Assembly: GCA_024703915.1 (NCBI GenBank)
Contig: CP087969.1
Coordinates: forward strand, 3,038,001 to 3,102,000
Reading direction: 5' to 3'
DNA length: 64,000 nt
Source: Massilia sp. H-1
Lineage (GTDB): Bacteria; Pseudomonadota; Gammaproteobacteria; Burkholderiales; Burkholderiaceae_D
Shown: piece by piece, positions 29,392 to 41,133 of the stretch
Numbering within the stretch: position 1 is the stretch's first letter
Layout of the letters: the number at the start of each line of letters is the position of its first letter
Program-made: the position numbers and the translations under genes
Notes under the pieces: generated by a model
Told to the model about the DNA's origin: nothing
What the model saw: only the letters and a program-made list of their open reading frames with translations
Database searches by the model: none

Positions 29392-30964
29392 ATGTATCTA
29401 GACGACCAATTAGCGGGCATGCCAGATCGTACCAAAACTCCGGCAATCTTCCGTGCCGCTGAATACGTTCGGATGTCTACTGAGCATCAGCAGTATTCGA
29501 CCGAGAACCAGGCTGACAATATCCGCAGTACGCACAGCGACGCGGTATCGAAATCGTTCGTACCTACGCTGATGCGGGCAAGAGCGGGCTGCGCATCGAT
29601 GGCCGCCAGGCTTTACAGCGGTTAATAAAAGACGTCGAGACAGGGACTGCAGATTTCCAGATCATCCTCGTCTACGATGTCAGCCGTTGGGGCCGATTCC
29701 AAGATGCTGATGAAAGTGCATATTATGAGTACATCTGCAAGCGCGCTGGCATCCAGGTGGCCTATTGTGCAGAGCAGTTTGAGAATGATGGTTCGCCCGT
29801 GTCTACCATCGTCAAGGGTGTTAAGCGCGATGGTAAGCAGAGTACAGCCGTGAGCTGTCGGCCAAAGTGTTCATAAGCCAATGCCGCCTGATTGAACTTG
29901 GCTTTCGTCAGGGCGGGCCTGCTGGATATGGTCTACGACGTGTGCTGATCGATCAGACAGGTTCCATCAAAAGCGAATTGACGCGGGGCGAACACAAAAG
30001 CCTACAAACTGACCGTGTGATCCTGCAGCCGGGCCCGGATACCGAAGTCGCTATTGTTAACCAAATCTACTGCTGGTTCGTCGATGACAATTTGGTGGAA
30101 TCCGAAATCGTGGAGAGACTCAATGGCAAAGGCGTCAAGACAGATCTCGGGCGCGAGTGGACGCGGGCCACTGTCCGCCAGGTACTGTCCAACGAGAAGT
30201 ACATTGGCAACAATATATACAACCGCCGATCGTTCAAACTCAAGAAGCACCGTGTAGTCAACAGCCCTGATATGTGGATTAAGAAGGAAGGAGCATTCGA
30301 TGGCATCGTTCCTCCGGAGTTGTTCTACACCACGCAAGGTATTCTGCGCGCCAGGGCACACCGATACAGCGAAGAAGAACTTGTCGAGAAGTTGCGCAAT
30401 CTCTACCAGCAGCGTGGATATCTCTCGGGATTGATCATCAACGAGGCTGAAGGTATGCCGTCGGCAGCAGCCTATGTACACAGGTTCGGTAGTCTGATCC
30501 GGGCATACCAGGCGGTCGGTTTTACGCCAGATCGGGATTACCATTACCTGGAAGCCAACCAGTTCTTGCGCCAGCTGTATCCAGAAATCGTCGGCGATAC
30601 GGAGCGGATGATCTCCGACGTCGGTGGCGTGGTCGAACGAGATCCTGCCACGGACCTTCTCATCGTCAACAATGAATTCACCATCTCGTTAGTATTGGCT
30701 CGTTGCCAGTCATTCGACAATGGGCGGCGGCGCTGGAAGGTGCGCTTCGATACGACACTCGCGCCTGATATTACCGTGGCGGTCCGATTGGATAGTGAAA
30801 ATCAGACTGTACTGGACTATTACCTGCTGCCCCGACTTGACTTCGGACAACCGAAGATTCACTTGGCCGACCATAACTGCATCGAGTTCGAGTGCTACCA
30901 CTTCGACAGTCTGGATTATCTGTACGGAATGTCTCGACGTATTCGGCTAAGGAGGAGCGCATGA
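29392..30964 (+). CDS. Large serine recombinase 1
   Basis: About 523 residues. The resolvase catalytic domain has YVRMSTEHQQYS (nucleophile Ser in Y-x-R-x-S), the DVSRWGRFQDADES motif and AAEYSRELSAKVF. It is followed by a recombinase domain (NEKYIGNNIYNRRSFKLKKH) and a C-terminal extension of unknown fold. The raw N-terminal frame breaks near 29530 and 29845 by single-base errors; all catalytic text is otherwise present. The start ATG at 29392 follows a ggggtgat site. The last codons overlap the ATG of the ParB-like gene (ATGA, preceded by AGGAGG), so they are coupled. Two paralogues lie at 33.99-36.9 kb on the other strand. Confidence 0.88.
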
Positions 30965-31868
30965 GCCGTGACAAGGACTACCACGATTCAGAGTTGCGCA
31001 TGATTCCTCTGGGAAGGATCGATGTGCTAAACCCCGCGCGAACGCAATAACCGCGTGTTTGAACAGATCGTTACTAACATCCAAAGCCTCGGCCTAAAAA
31101 AACCCATCGTTGTAACGCCACGTCCAGCCGTGGATGGCGAACGGTACATGCTGATTTGCGGCGAAGGACGCTTCAAGGCGTTCAGACGACTCGGTCACCC
31201 TGAAATCCCGGCGATTGTCATGAACGTCGATGATGAGTCGGCTTTTATTATGAGCTTGACCGAGAACATCGCCCGACGCAAGTTCAGTCCGCTAGAGCTT
31301 TTGGCCGGTATAGAGCAGTTGAGGGATGGCGGGTACGATAAAAAGGCAATTGCGGAAAAAACTGGTCTGAGCGTGGACTATGTGCAGGGCATCTTGTACC
31401 TCCTCAAGAACGGTGAAGAACGGCTTTTGATGGCGGTCGGCAGTGGACGCATCCCACTCAATGCCGCCATCACTATTGCTGGCGCCAAGCAACGATGACA
31501 AGGCGATTCAGGGAGCGTTGCAGGAAGCGTACGAGTCCGGGAAACTACGCGGTGGCCACCTGATTCAAGCACGGCGAGTGATAGAACGTCGGCGAACACG
31601 AGGCCGAGGCATGGGCGGCAAGATTGCATCCCGAAAGCAGAACGAGGATCTCACTACATCGAGCCTGGTGCGCATTTACAAACGTGAAGTCGAACGCCAG
31701 AAACAGCTGGTTAGGAAAGCAGAAACCGCCCAGCGTAGCCTGCTGTTCATCGTTGGCGCGTTGCGCCAGCTTCTGGTTGATGAAAATTTTGGGAACCTGC
31801 TACGCGCGGAAGGACTGGACACGCTGCCGCAATATCTTGCAGATCGAGTTTGGGCGAAAGGGCTCTGA
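30961..31868 (+). CDS. ParB/RepB-like protein A
   Basis: About 300 residues. The ParB N-terminal fold is shown by IPLGRIDVLNPRERNNRVFE, GEGRFKAFRRLG and the SLTENIARRKFSPLELLAGI helix-turn-helix entry (family motif TENIAR). The C-terminal half resembles the RepB partition C-terminus (LVRIYKREVERQKQLVRKAE). Single-base errors near 31035 and 31485 split it. It is coupled to recombinase 1 upstream and 3 bases from ParB-like B downstream. No ParA ATPase and no parS-like repeats are seen, so it more probably assists recombination or regulates it than partitions a plasmid (inference). Confidence 0.82.
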
Positions 31869-31870
31869 TC

Positions 31871-32750
31871 ATGGGAAAGCCGCCTCTGGGCTTCGTGCCT
31901 GAACCATTGAGTCTGTCGTTTTCGTCGATTCTGCCTTCAAGAAAAGCCCCGGATGGATTGCTGACCTCCCGAAAATTTAAACAAATCTTCGCTTCTATTG
32001 AGTCCGTCGGTTTGATCGAGCCTTTGTCGGTGGGTAAGCCTAGTCGAGACAAGCAGTACATCTTGCTGGATGGGCATTCGCGGCTGACAGCATTGAAGCA
32101 GCTGGGTTTCGAGAAGGCACCATGTCTTGTGGCCCTCGACGATGAGAGTTATACCTACAACAATCGAATTAATCGGCTCTCTAGTATTCAGGAGCACGTC
32201 ATGATCCGGCGTGCTGTCGAACGTGGAGTGACACCAGAGAGGCTTGCCAAGGCGCTGGACGTTGATATCAGCCATATTTTGAAAAAGCTGAACCTACTTG
32301 AGGGGATCTGCCCAGAGGCAGCGGAATTGCTGCGTGACCAGGTTTTCTCCGCCAATCTTGGAGCAATGCTGCGCAAGTTGAAGCCGACCAGGCAGGTCGA
32401 GTGTGTGGAATTGATGGTCAGCGCTAACAATTTCACGGTTGTCTACGCCCAGGCTCTGGTGGCGGCCACGCCTGCCAACATGGTTATCAGGGGAGACCAA
32501 GACCAGACGGATATCTGGTGTGAGTCCTGATCAGATGGCGACGATGGAAAGAGAAATGGGAAATCTCCAGGATCAATTCAAACTGGCAGAACAATCCTAC
32601 GGCCAGGACGTCCTCAACCTGGTACTAGCGAGAGGGTATTTAGCGAAGCTAATGGCCAACGATTCGGTCTTGCGTCATCTGACAAAGCGTCATGCGGATG
32701 TTCTGAGCGAGTTCGACGTCATTGTCAGCATGGCGGGATTGGACAAGTAG
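31871..32750 (+). CDS. ParB/RepB-like protein B
   Basis: About 292 residues with the ParB core KQYILLDGHSRLTALKQLGF and IQEHVMIRRAVERGVTPERL, followed by the RepB C-terminal text YGQDVLNLVLARGYLAKLMA. A 1-base error at about 32518 separates the last 75 residues. It is a diverged paralogue of the gene just upstream. The three-gene order recombinase, ParB-like A, ParB-like B is tightly packed, and the stop is followed by non-coding DNA. Confidence 0.8.
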
Positions 32751-33985
32751 CTTTCTTCAACGTCATCGTCGAAATTGGTTTTAACAGAAGCTCGTAGGTG
32801 CCACCCGTGTCAGCGAAGCACTGTTCTTTAACAATCTGATTGTATTAGGGCCATCGTTCCAGAAGCGGGAGTATTGCATCCATGCGGTGGAGGATGGCCG
32901 ACAGGCACTTCGCTGGCCTGCTCATTCGCCTAGGGAGGGGCGAATGAGCAAACAGCGTCACCTGAACCAGATGTGCTCATGGTAGGCACGGAGGCGTTCC
33001 TTGCCACAAACCATATTTGGAAGTTACCCGATTGATGCAACGCCGATTCAACCTGCATTGCAGCGCTCACAGCGGTTGGCCTCCGGTGAGCACATGCTAC
33101 TTTCGCAGGGCGTGATGCTTGAGCAGCGAAGAAATTAGGTCTCGAACAACGGCCCGAGAGCGCTCGTCAAGTCTCCTGGAAGTCGCCTAACATCAAAATT
33201 TCATGATGCGGTATCAACCCGCTTTCGTTAGCGGCTTCTGGATATTGTTCCTGTCCCTCGCCATAACGAAGCCACTGCGGAGATACGTGTAACCAGCGGG
33301 AAAGGACGTGCAGTCGTTCTTGCGTTGGGAAAGACTCTCCAACAAGCCATTTTCTGGCGGCGTGTACTGTAACCGTAGCGCCGTCCGCTCGACAATTGAA
33401 CTCGCGAGCAAATGTGCTGGGTTTGGGCGCAATGCTTAAGCCACGAGCAAAGATATTTTGAGCCGTTCATGAAACTCGGCCCTTTCTGGAAGCCGCTAAC
33501 TTGGAATCCATAGTTACCTTAATAAGTCAGTTGAATTCTAGTGCAATGCGTGGTCGTCGACAGTGCGGTTTGCGTCATAGGAAGCCACACTGAGCAGCAG
33601 TCGGGAACTGCGATACGAGATATGCCTGAAGACCCACGACGTTCTTTCCCTCGACCATGCGAACCCAAATATGTTGTGTGGCAATTTTTTAAACACTGCG
33701 ATAGGGGTAATCCTAAGGCCGCCGCGCATGCATCTTGGAAGGGTGCTGACGACTGCGATCAGCGAGCCAAGGCTTACAAGGGCACAAGTTCGGCGCGGCA
33801 ATGTCCACTACTTTCAAGAAGAGTTCAATACTACACATCTTGCTCTACCTGCTCCTCAAAAAAGTGCACTGGCGACGAATTTCTGCTTGAGATATCTGCG
33901 CGTCACAGCCCGAACATTGACCTCAACGAGCAATACGCTGTGGGCGAGCCGCCTTCGTTATCATCTCGCAGGTAAATTGGCCTTC
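32751..33985. other. Long stretch without a supportable gene
   Basis: Only short, overlapping and poorly coding frames occur. A minus-strand frame at 33214-33470 and text near 33.5-34.0 kb may be remnants of recombinase 2 or of lost genes. A GCTTAAGC at 33434-33441 lies here but cannot be tested against a protein. The stretch contains the perfect inverted repeat at 32920-32949. Confidence 0.4.
32920..32949. repeat. Perfect 11-base inverted repeat
   Basis: gctcattcgcc (32920-32930) and ggcgaatgagc (32939-32949) are separated by 8 bases, with no T-run. It lies 170 bases after the recombinase/ParB-like operon. It may be a terminator, or a dyad bound by the recombinase or ParB-like proteins. Confidence 0.6.
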
Positions 33986-33987
33986 GT

Positions 33988-35413
33988 TCAGAACCGATCG
34001 CGCGAAATTATTGAAAAATCCTTCAAGTTCTCGGTGCCTGGATCCATTCGGGCGGCCAGAACAAAGTCATCAGACTCATTGAAGCGAACTTTCCAGCTAG
34101 GCCGTCCCCTCTTGGGGGTTCGGCGAGTTAGCACATCAACTCTCACTCTAACGAAATCCTTGAATATCAAGGTATACGGCGATACTGCTCTAGTGACAGT
34201 GGATCCAGAACTTATCGCAATCGCGGTCAATTCCACGATGATAAGTCGCCTGTGCTTTTCCAGCACGCGCTTGGTGTCCACAAAACGATGGAGCGATGTC
34301 CGGGGTAACGCTGCGCAGTCGTAAGCCAACACCAGTGAACCAAACGTTCGTGAGAAGAGTTGAGGGTCTGGCATACCCGGATCTGCTGCGATAATCTTCG
34401 AAGTGATGTTTCCGTGCTTGGCGTAACAGCTTTGCAGTAAAGAGATAAGCTCCGCTGCATCGTAGCGACAGTTCCGCCTTACGCGTTCAGCTTGTGCCTG
34501 TTGGAATATGGCTGGCGATAAAAGACTCTCTATGGCGCCTTCGTTCACGATCCACTCTTCACGATCATTGTGCTTGCGCCGCGTGGAGAGCTTGCAGGAC
34601 CGCCGATTGAACACTAGCGAGCCAATGTATTTCAAGTTCGTTAGTATCGAATTGACCATCGCTTGCGTCCATGGCCTTCCAAGCTCGTTGATGATACCTT
34701 CGACGTTGAGTAGTCAGCGCAATCGCTGCCTCGCTCAACTTTTCATGAATGTACAGGCCATAAATTCGATGGACCATCGCGACCTCGTGGTCCGGGCCGA
34801 GGATGAGCAATACCCGGTCGGTGACAGCTCCCTTTGCCTCGTTGAAACTCAAGACGCGGCGGGGTGCCCCTTCAGCGGTAACGGCGAGACGGCGCAAGCC
34901 GTAACCTGCATGCCCGCCTTGTTTGAATCCCATTTCGATGAACCTGCACTGTGCCGAGAACACTTTTTCCGAGAGCTCGCGGCTGTACTCCGCCGCCATG
35001 GTTCGCTTAATCGCCTTGAGCAAAGAGCCCAGCGGCGAACCATCGTCCTGAAATTGTTCCTCGCAATAGACAACCACGATCCCAGCGCGCCTGCAAGTGT
35101 GCTCATGATAAGCCGCCTCGTCTACATCCTGAAATCTTCCCCAACGGCTTACGTCATATACCACAACGACGGAGTATGGGGCAGCGCCAGACTGTACGTC
35201 GTCAATCAAACTTTGCAGTCCGGCCCGGCCCTTTAAACTTAGGCCGCTTTTCCCCTCGTCGGCATACTCTCGTACGATACGTAGGCCTTTCTTGATTGCG
35301 TATTGGCGAATTTTAGCTCGTTGGTGATCCGTAGAATAGTTCTGACTTTCTGTCGACATTCGCACGTACATCGCTGCGTCAGCGCGAAAAATGGCTGGAC
35401 TACTGATCTCCAT
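33988..35413 (-). CDS. Large serine recombinase 2
   Basis: About 470 residues: catalytic AAMYVRMSTESQNYSTDHQR, YDVSRWGRFQDVDEAA, AAEYSRELSEKVF, then a recombinase domain (LTNLKYIGSLVFNRRSCKLS) and a variable C-terminal region. An error near 34700 splits it. The ATG at 35413 overlaps the stop of recombinase 3, so the two are cotranscribed. It is a paralogue of recombinases 1 and 3. The 3' end is uncertain, as coding-like text continues beyond the stop at 33988 in another frame. Confidence 0.82.
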
Positions 35414-36935
35414 TGCCTGCTCCATTTTGTAGTCCGAAGATGTCCGCAATGGAACCAAATCGGTATCCTTTTAAAGTGTCTGGTCGCTCTTCCCGCAGCG
35501 TTATGTCGCCATTCGTAAAGGCACCTTGGGGCAGCACGAAGTACGCCTCAATCTCTTCATTAGAGGGCTTGAGTTGAACCGCGATAACGAAGCTGACGTT
35601 TGACGCTTTTGGGGGCTGCAGCTTCCACCTAGCGTTTCCTGCCTTTACTCCACGATTCCTTGCGACGACAATCGCTACATCGAATTTTCTATCTACGATG
35701 AAGAGCGTTGAATTACCAGGTATTGGTTCGGCGCGTCCGGACAGAGCGCCACGCATTGCGCTAAAACATTTCGTCTTGTGGCGGCCACAAAGCGCCGAGT
35801 TGATACGTATTTGAAGCTGCTCGACGGTGTGATGCTTAAGCTAAAAAGTAAGCGTTCGTGATAGTCCCAAAGTGGCGAGCTAGCAGCTTTGGGAGGGTGG
35901 ACTTAACGCGATAAAGAATCGCCGTCGTTACCTTTCCATGTGCTTTATAAAGATCTCGGAGCTGCTCAAGGAGCTGCGTCTTATCAGGTCTCGCGTTCCG
36001 CCGTACACGTTCGGCCTGCGCCCCGCGCAAACAGCCCGACCGGAAGTGGCGATTCGAAGGCGCCCGTATTGCGAATCCATTCATCGCGTGGATTGTGCAC
36101 CGAGTTGCGATGAAGCTTGAACGAGCCACGATTAAAAACCATATCGCCCAGGTACTTTTCATTGGTAAGCACGCTCTTCACCATCCATGGAGACCATGGT
36201 CTGTCAAATTCACTTGGTACGCCTTCTTGATTCAGGCGTCGTGCAATCTCTGTTTCACCAAGCAGATCATCTATGTACATGAAATATATACGGCTCAACG
36301 TGTCTATTTCATGTTGCAGGTCCCGTTACGAAGATGACGCGGTCGGAAGCGTTGCCTTTACGTTGGCCACTAGAAAGTAGGCCTTTGACGGCTCCATTGG
36401 CACTGATGACCTGGCGGCGAAGGGCATACCCAGCGCTTCCTCCCTGCTTGAAGCCTAAACCAACGAATCTGCATTGAGCTTTGAATACCTTCGCAGAAAG
36501 TTCACGACTATACTCTGCAGCCATTGTTCGCTTTATGCTCTTGAGGAGAGCCTCCATAGGCGAACCGTCATTGTGAAAATTCTCTGCGCAATAAATAACT
36601 TCGACACCGGCACTACGGCACACATACTCGTAGTGGGCGCTTTCATCTACGTCTTGGAAACGCCCCCATCGGCTAACGTCATATACCAATATCGAACTGA
36701 AAGCGACGAGGTCTCGTTGAACGGCTGCCAATAAAGCTTGTAGGCCGGGGCGTCCTTTCAAATCAAGTCCGCTTTTCCCCTCGTCCGTATATTCCGCAAC
36801 AATCGATAAGCCATGAGATCTGGCGAACTCGTGAATGTGCGCTCTTTGATGGTCTAAAGAGAAGTTCTGCTTGTCGGTCGACATCCGAAGATAGGCGGCA
36901 GCGTTTTTGGACTCGTATGTCGTGTAGAGCTTCAT
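35400..36935 (-). CDS. Large serine recombinase 3
   Basis: About 510 residues from MKLYTTYESKNAAAYLRMST (nucleophile Ser in YLRMS), with LVYDVSRWGRFQDVDESAHY and AAEYSRELSAKVFKAQCR. Then comes NEKYLGDMVFNRGSFKLHRN and a C-terminal extension ending FGLQNGAGNGDQ. The raw frame breaks at 36315 and 36030 and near 35755 (indels), and at the scar gcttaagc 35834-35841. Replacing the scar by GCCGGC reads NAYFLAGITPSSSFKYV. The stop overlaps recombinase 2. The gene is probably complete in the organism. Confidence 0.8.
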
Positions 36936-37159
36936 ATGGCACCATAGCACGCGAGTGAATGGCCGCCGGACTTCCTTTGGCGATATCGTTCGCCCATGGC
37001 ATCGCCAAGATCGAATGCAGCGCAATGTCTTTTCTTGGGGTTCAAATTCGTCGAGGGAAGCTGCGGCGAAGAGAATTCCATTGGTGCAGCGCAGGGCTTG
37101 CGCCGGTGGCGCGGCAGAGAGAACTCAGTCAGCGGATGAAAATAGGGAATCGCATCGAG

Positions 37160-37363
37160 TCAGGTCAAACCGATCTTCTTGTAGCGTTCCTCGAGACAGA
37201 AGACTATCCGGATTGTCACTGCCCGATAAACTTCTGACTCAAACTCGTCGAGGAAAAAACCTGCGAAGCGAGTTCCATGTGTTCTCCGTAGTTCTGCAGC
37301 TATCCTTAGCTTGGCAGAATAGAGCGTCGTGTCGTTCAGCGCAGCGGTTTTTTTCGTGACCAT
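37160..37363 (-). CDS. Small hypothetical protein upstream of recombinase 3
   Basis: A 67-residue frame MVTKKTAALNDTTLYSAKLR ... YKKIGLT, with GGAGGT just before its ATG. It is helical, with no recognised domain, and may extend in a shifted frame toward 37.0 kb. The position, ahead of the recombinase pair on the same strand, suggests a small regulator. Confidence 0.4.
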   Translation of the reverse strand: MVTKKTAALNDTTLYSAKLRIAAELRRTHGTRFAGFFLDEFESEVYRAVTIRIVFCLEERYKKIGLT

Positions 37364-37672
37364 GATTTACCTCCAAAACCCATTTTGAGACAGCGCGGTT
37401 TTGGAAGCTTGATCTGTATCAAGCTCGCACATGAGAGCACCAACTTCAACTGCTCGACTCTGTATCCGTTGATCGAAAAGAGATAGCCCGCATGTAATCT
37501 TGCTCTCGGGGATCAGAATCGATTGCAGCTGGTGGCCAGGCACAAGTTTACCTGACGCGGCTGTCGGTCCTTGTACGTCGAAAGCGCTCGTCTCCCTCCG
37601 TGCAGGACTATTTTCTTCGAGGATAAGGGCTATACTTGTATCAACCCTCCCAACCAACTATATGGCAACATT

Positions 37673-38353
37673 ATGCAAGCGGTGGAACGTGACGGTAGCC
37701 CCTCATTGCTATGTTCATTTTCAGGAAGCTCTGAAGAGGTGTGCCATCGTCTGCGGGCTATGGAAGATGGTCACGTCGTCGCAATTAGTTTGGCGGGATT
37801 GAACGAACATGAGGCGAAGGCGTTCGAGCAGGTCGTCGTTCAGATAATGGACCTGACTGAAGGATCATTTGCTTCCCTAAGTACGACCGCGTTGTCTGGA
37901 CTCGTGGAGATATTACTGCCGAAGCAGTCGCCAGGGCCCACGATATTAATTGAAGCGAAGATGTTATTGCGCGCTAAGATGGCCGTGATTCGAGGCGCCG
38001 ACTGGCTTACGGCAGCCCAAGTGGCAGCTATTGCGGGATTGAGCCAGGAAAGTTCCATCGCGCAAGTCAATAAATGGAAAGCTGATGGTGCTATCTTTAC
38101 GATACGCCTTGGCGGCGTCGACTACTTCCCAGGCTATGCCCTTGATCCTAGAAACGAGTATCGTCCCTATCGCGCCCTCAGGAAAGTCATCGCTCATTTT
38201 CAATGGGCCGAGGAAGGATGGGGTCTTGCTTTCTGGTTTCACTCGGTCAATAGTTTCTTGGGGGGTAAGCGGCCCGTTGATTTGTTAGCCAAGCATCCTC
38301 ATGAAGTGGTCGCTGCTGCCGAGGATGCGGCCAGTCGCGAGGGCCATGCCTGA
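37673..38353 (+). CDS. MbcA/ParS/Xre-like (DUF2384-type) protein, tentative
   Basis: A 226-residue frame. The C-terminal segment FHSVNSFLGGKRPVDLLAKH followed by PHEVVAAAEDA has the GxRPxxLL motif of the DUF2384 (antitoxin/toxin-binding) domain. The middle (ADWLTAAQVAAIAGLSQESS, INKWKADGAIFTI-like) looks like a DNA-binding helix-turn-helix. No RES toxin is adjacent, which argues against a plain type II antitoxin. A -10-like TATACT at about 37631 precedes the ATG at 37673. An earlier start at 37571 is possible but overlaps that promoter. Confidence 0.6.
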   Translation: MQAVERDGSPSLLCSFSGSSEEVCHRLRAMEDGHVVAISLAGLNEHEAKAFEQVVVQIMDLTEGSFASLSTTALSGLVEILLPKQSPGPTILIEAKMLLRAKMAVIRGADWLTAAQVAAIAGLSQESSIAQVNKWKADGAIFTIRLGGVDYFPGYALDPRNEYRPYRALRKVIAHFQWAEEGWGLAFWFHSVNSFLGGKRPVDLLAKHPHEVVAAAEDAASREGHA

Positions 38354-38428
38354 ACACGCTAAGACAGGCGGGCGTCAGCTTATGCGGGTTGGGCCACTTA
38401 CATCACTCTTTGAACTCCTTATGGAAGA

Positions 38429-38832
38429 TTAGAGTACAGCATGAATTCGCCGTACTAGTGATTGCTCCAACATTCCCACATAGGGCATCGATTGGCGAAG
38501 CCGGTAGCAATCTTCGTCGAACCCAATCATGACCGAAACCAGCGAAATGTCGCTGCTTAAGCCTCGATAATCCGTAGCCACTCTTCGTAAGATTCACTCC
38601 AGACACCTTGAGCGCGCCATCGCAGCAGGTTGTTTCGTGACCGATCTCGAACAGTAGATAAAGGGAAGCGCGACAATATCTCGCAGCCAATTCTGTGCCT
38701 CATTCCGTCAAGCACATCGTGCTGGTTTCTTTCACCCGGCAGTTCATCTCCCTGCTGGACAGATAAGATTCTGAAAACGAACCCATCGTGACTGGTGATT
38801 TCTACCGGTGCTATCAAGGCGGCGGAGAACAC
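38429..38832 (-). CDS. Hypothetical protein, frame restored across a scar
   Basis: About 133 residues: MFSAALIAPVEITSHDGFVF ... VWSESYEEWLRIIEAG, then SDISLVSVMIGFDEDCYRLR ... RRIHAVL. The two parts are joined by replacing gcttaagc (38555-38562) by GCCGGC. No family recognised. It lies just beyond the tniQ end of the Tn7-like gene set on the same strand and could belong to that element. Confidence 0.5.
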
Positions 38833-39283
38833 TTCGTCTATGCGATTCTTTGCTTCGTCAGCTGTAAAACGTAATCATAGAAAATCCATGCGACTGAGGT
38901 TAACTTCGCGCCGACACAAAGCTTCCATCGGCAGAACGGTGAGCATGACTGTGATCATCCATCAGGAAACAGCCATTGAAGAATTTGAACCCCGACGCAA
39001 TCGCCCAACTTTCTGCCAAGACCAGGTTCGAGAATCTCCCCTAACTATTGGTAACAGTTCACACGTCGCATTGAACTGTCAGATTGCGACCTAGGAACCA
39101 CTGTCACACTCCATATGAAATTGCGTCGCCGCCGCTCCAACTCAGGTCATACGCAACACATTGGCCTGGTCTGATGCCATGCACTTGCCGATCGATTTCT
39201 TGAGCCGTCACCCTCGCATCCCTGTGAAAGTTGGTGTTCTGCGCTGCCCGAACGGGTTGGCTAAACAACGACATTTTTGCCTC
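38833..39283. other. Spacer below tniQ, only a 56-codon candidate
   Basis: A minus-strand frame of 56 codons (MSLFSQPVRAAQNTNFHRDA ... ISYGV, 39273-39103) is the only candidate. I cannot support it as a gene. No transposon end could be fixed here. Confidence 0.3.
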
Positions 39284-41133
39284 TCAAGTGTTCATTGATT
39301 TACGTGAAATGCTACCCACCAAACCCGCCAGTCTCCCGAGGTCGGAAATACGAATCAGACCACCGCGCAAGGATCCATTTGACTCGTGCGTTTGACCATG
39401 GATGGCAATGCCCTTGCTTTCCAGGTGTTTGGTCACAGCAGAACCCTTGCTACCCATCGTGGAAGCAATTTCAGCGACGGGAATCCACTCGCGTCGGAAG
39501 TTCGCCAAGCCTTCGACAGTCACGACACGCGAGCGCCGACCCTGCAATACCACGGTTTCGGACTCGAGCAAGCTTTGACTTGCCCAGCCAGCGACGCTTT
39601 GATACTTCCAACCGGTGGCCAAGGCCAATTGGCTCAATGTGAGCCCAGAATCAAGTGCTGCAGTTCCCAAGTATCGCTTCACTTCGTCGGCCGGGAAGAG
39701 TAATCCTGCTAGCCCTTCATTTTTGCTGCGCCCGATCGGATTGAGATCCCCCGAGAAGATCGCACGATAGATGCGTACTAATGCCTTCAAGTCCACCGTG
39801 CGGCGTGCGTCGATCTGATCCAGCCTGAACGTCCGGCTGGCAGCCCTGACTTGAATGGCGCCATCCAGCTTCTCGCGGATTCTTGTCAGTTGCTCTCTGC
39901 TAAACGGACCGACCTTGAAAATGGTGTGGTTCCACTGTTGATCAGGCGTTGCGATGTCTGCGTTTACAAAGTGCTGCAGAATCGACTTAGGGATGCCCAA
40001 GAAAGTGCAGGCTTCCGACGATGTCATCGAGTTGGAGCGCAACTTGCGTGCTGCGTCGCATTGCTCCCACGAAATCATATGCATCGCGTAGTTAATACCT
40101 TGGCAGCCAGTTCGAACGCGAATCTGTTTTCGCTCAATGGCTTCTTGAAGGATCGGCTTACTCACACCGATTAACTTCGCAGCTTCTGCGACGCCAAGAA
40201 ACTGGCGTTGCTTCTTCGACGAAGGGGTCAGTCCCGCTTGGCCACGGATGAAACCGTCGAAGTTGTCGAAGACTGAATCCGAAAAGATCTCCCAAATGAT
40301 CGGAAATGTTCGCGTCTTTCGACAAATCGAATCAAGCCCGCTGTACCAAGGTCCAAGACGCCCCGTCAAGTTGAAGGCTTTCTGGTTGCTTAAGCTTCAA
40401 AACGCGCAGCGATATGTGCCGGAAGTCGCGATTGGAGGTCCTCGAACAGCTCAAGCACCGGACGTAAAAACGCAATTACATCTTCGACATGTTGCGGCCG
40501 CTTGGCTGCGCCCCGTTTTATCTTTACACTAGGATCAAACCGAATCGCAAGGTGAAATAGTAGATCGTCAAGATGACGATAGTCTTCCTCAGTCCCAATT
40601 TCATCAACTAGACGTATTGGCTGCATGTCACCGGTAATTCTCGCACTTGACCAGCACTGCATCGGCGTCGCCTCGGTCGGCATAGCGTAGCGTAGATCAA
40701 ATCCGCAATCGCAGATTGCGATCCCCATGCGCGAATTCTTAAGCATCTCGCTGCAGCCAGGGCATCGATCTATCAGCTGGCATTGATGATCTGGGCACGC
40801 AACGGCGAGGCAATGCGACCATGCTCGCCGCAAATGCTCTGACTCCTGCAGGCAGCGAACGCATACTGGATCTGTTCGTGTCCGTTTGTGGAGATCCCAG
40901 TTCACCATACTCGTTGCAGCGGTGTACCAAGGTTGTACATCGTCTATGGGTATTCCCAACGCCAGCAGCATGGTGGAAAGATCGTTTTCCACGACGGTCT
41001 TGGTTGGCTTGAAATCAACTGCTCGTACCATGTCACGCCAACCAGCATGTCCGTTGTTCATTGCCAATCGACGCAAGTATCCAACCAGGTCCTCATCCAG
41101 CATAGGGTTTGGACGATAGATTAAGCCGCTCAT
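39284..41133 (-). CDS. tniQ: TniQ/TnsD-family target-selection protein
   Basis: About 615 residues. The N-terminal TniQ domain (MSGLIYRPNPMLDEDLVGYL) carries zinc-finger Cys/His pairs (CVRCLQE, CPGCSEM, CDCGFD). The long C-terminal part has several helix-turn-helix-like segments (FLGVAEAAKLIGVSKPILQE; WIPVAEIASTMGSKGSAVTK), as in TnsD proteins that read a chromosomal target. The raw frame stops at 40390 in the scar gcttaagc (40388-40395). GCCGGC restores RFEAGNQKAFNLTGRLGPWY and the rest of the frame. It overlaps tnsC by 4 bases. TniQ/TnsD delivers the transposition complex to its target; the target site is not identifiable here. Confidence 0.87.

Noticed and set aside
30961..32750. Plasmid partition locus
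   Set aside because: ParB/RepB-like proteins are present, but no ParA/RepA ATPase, no replication initiator and no parS-like repeats were seen.
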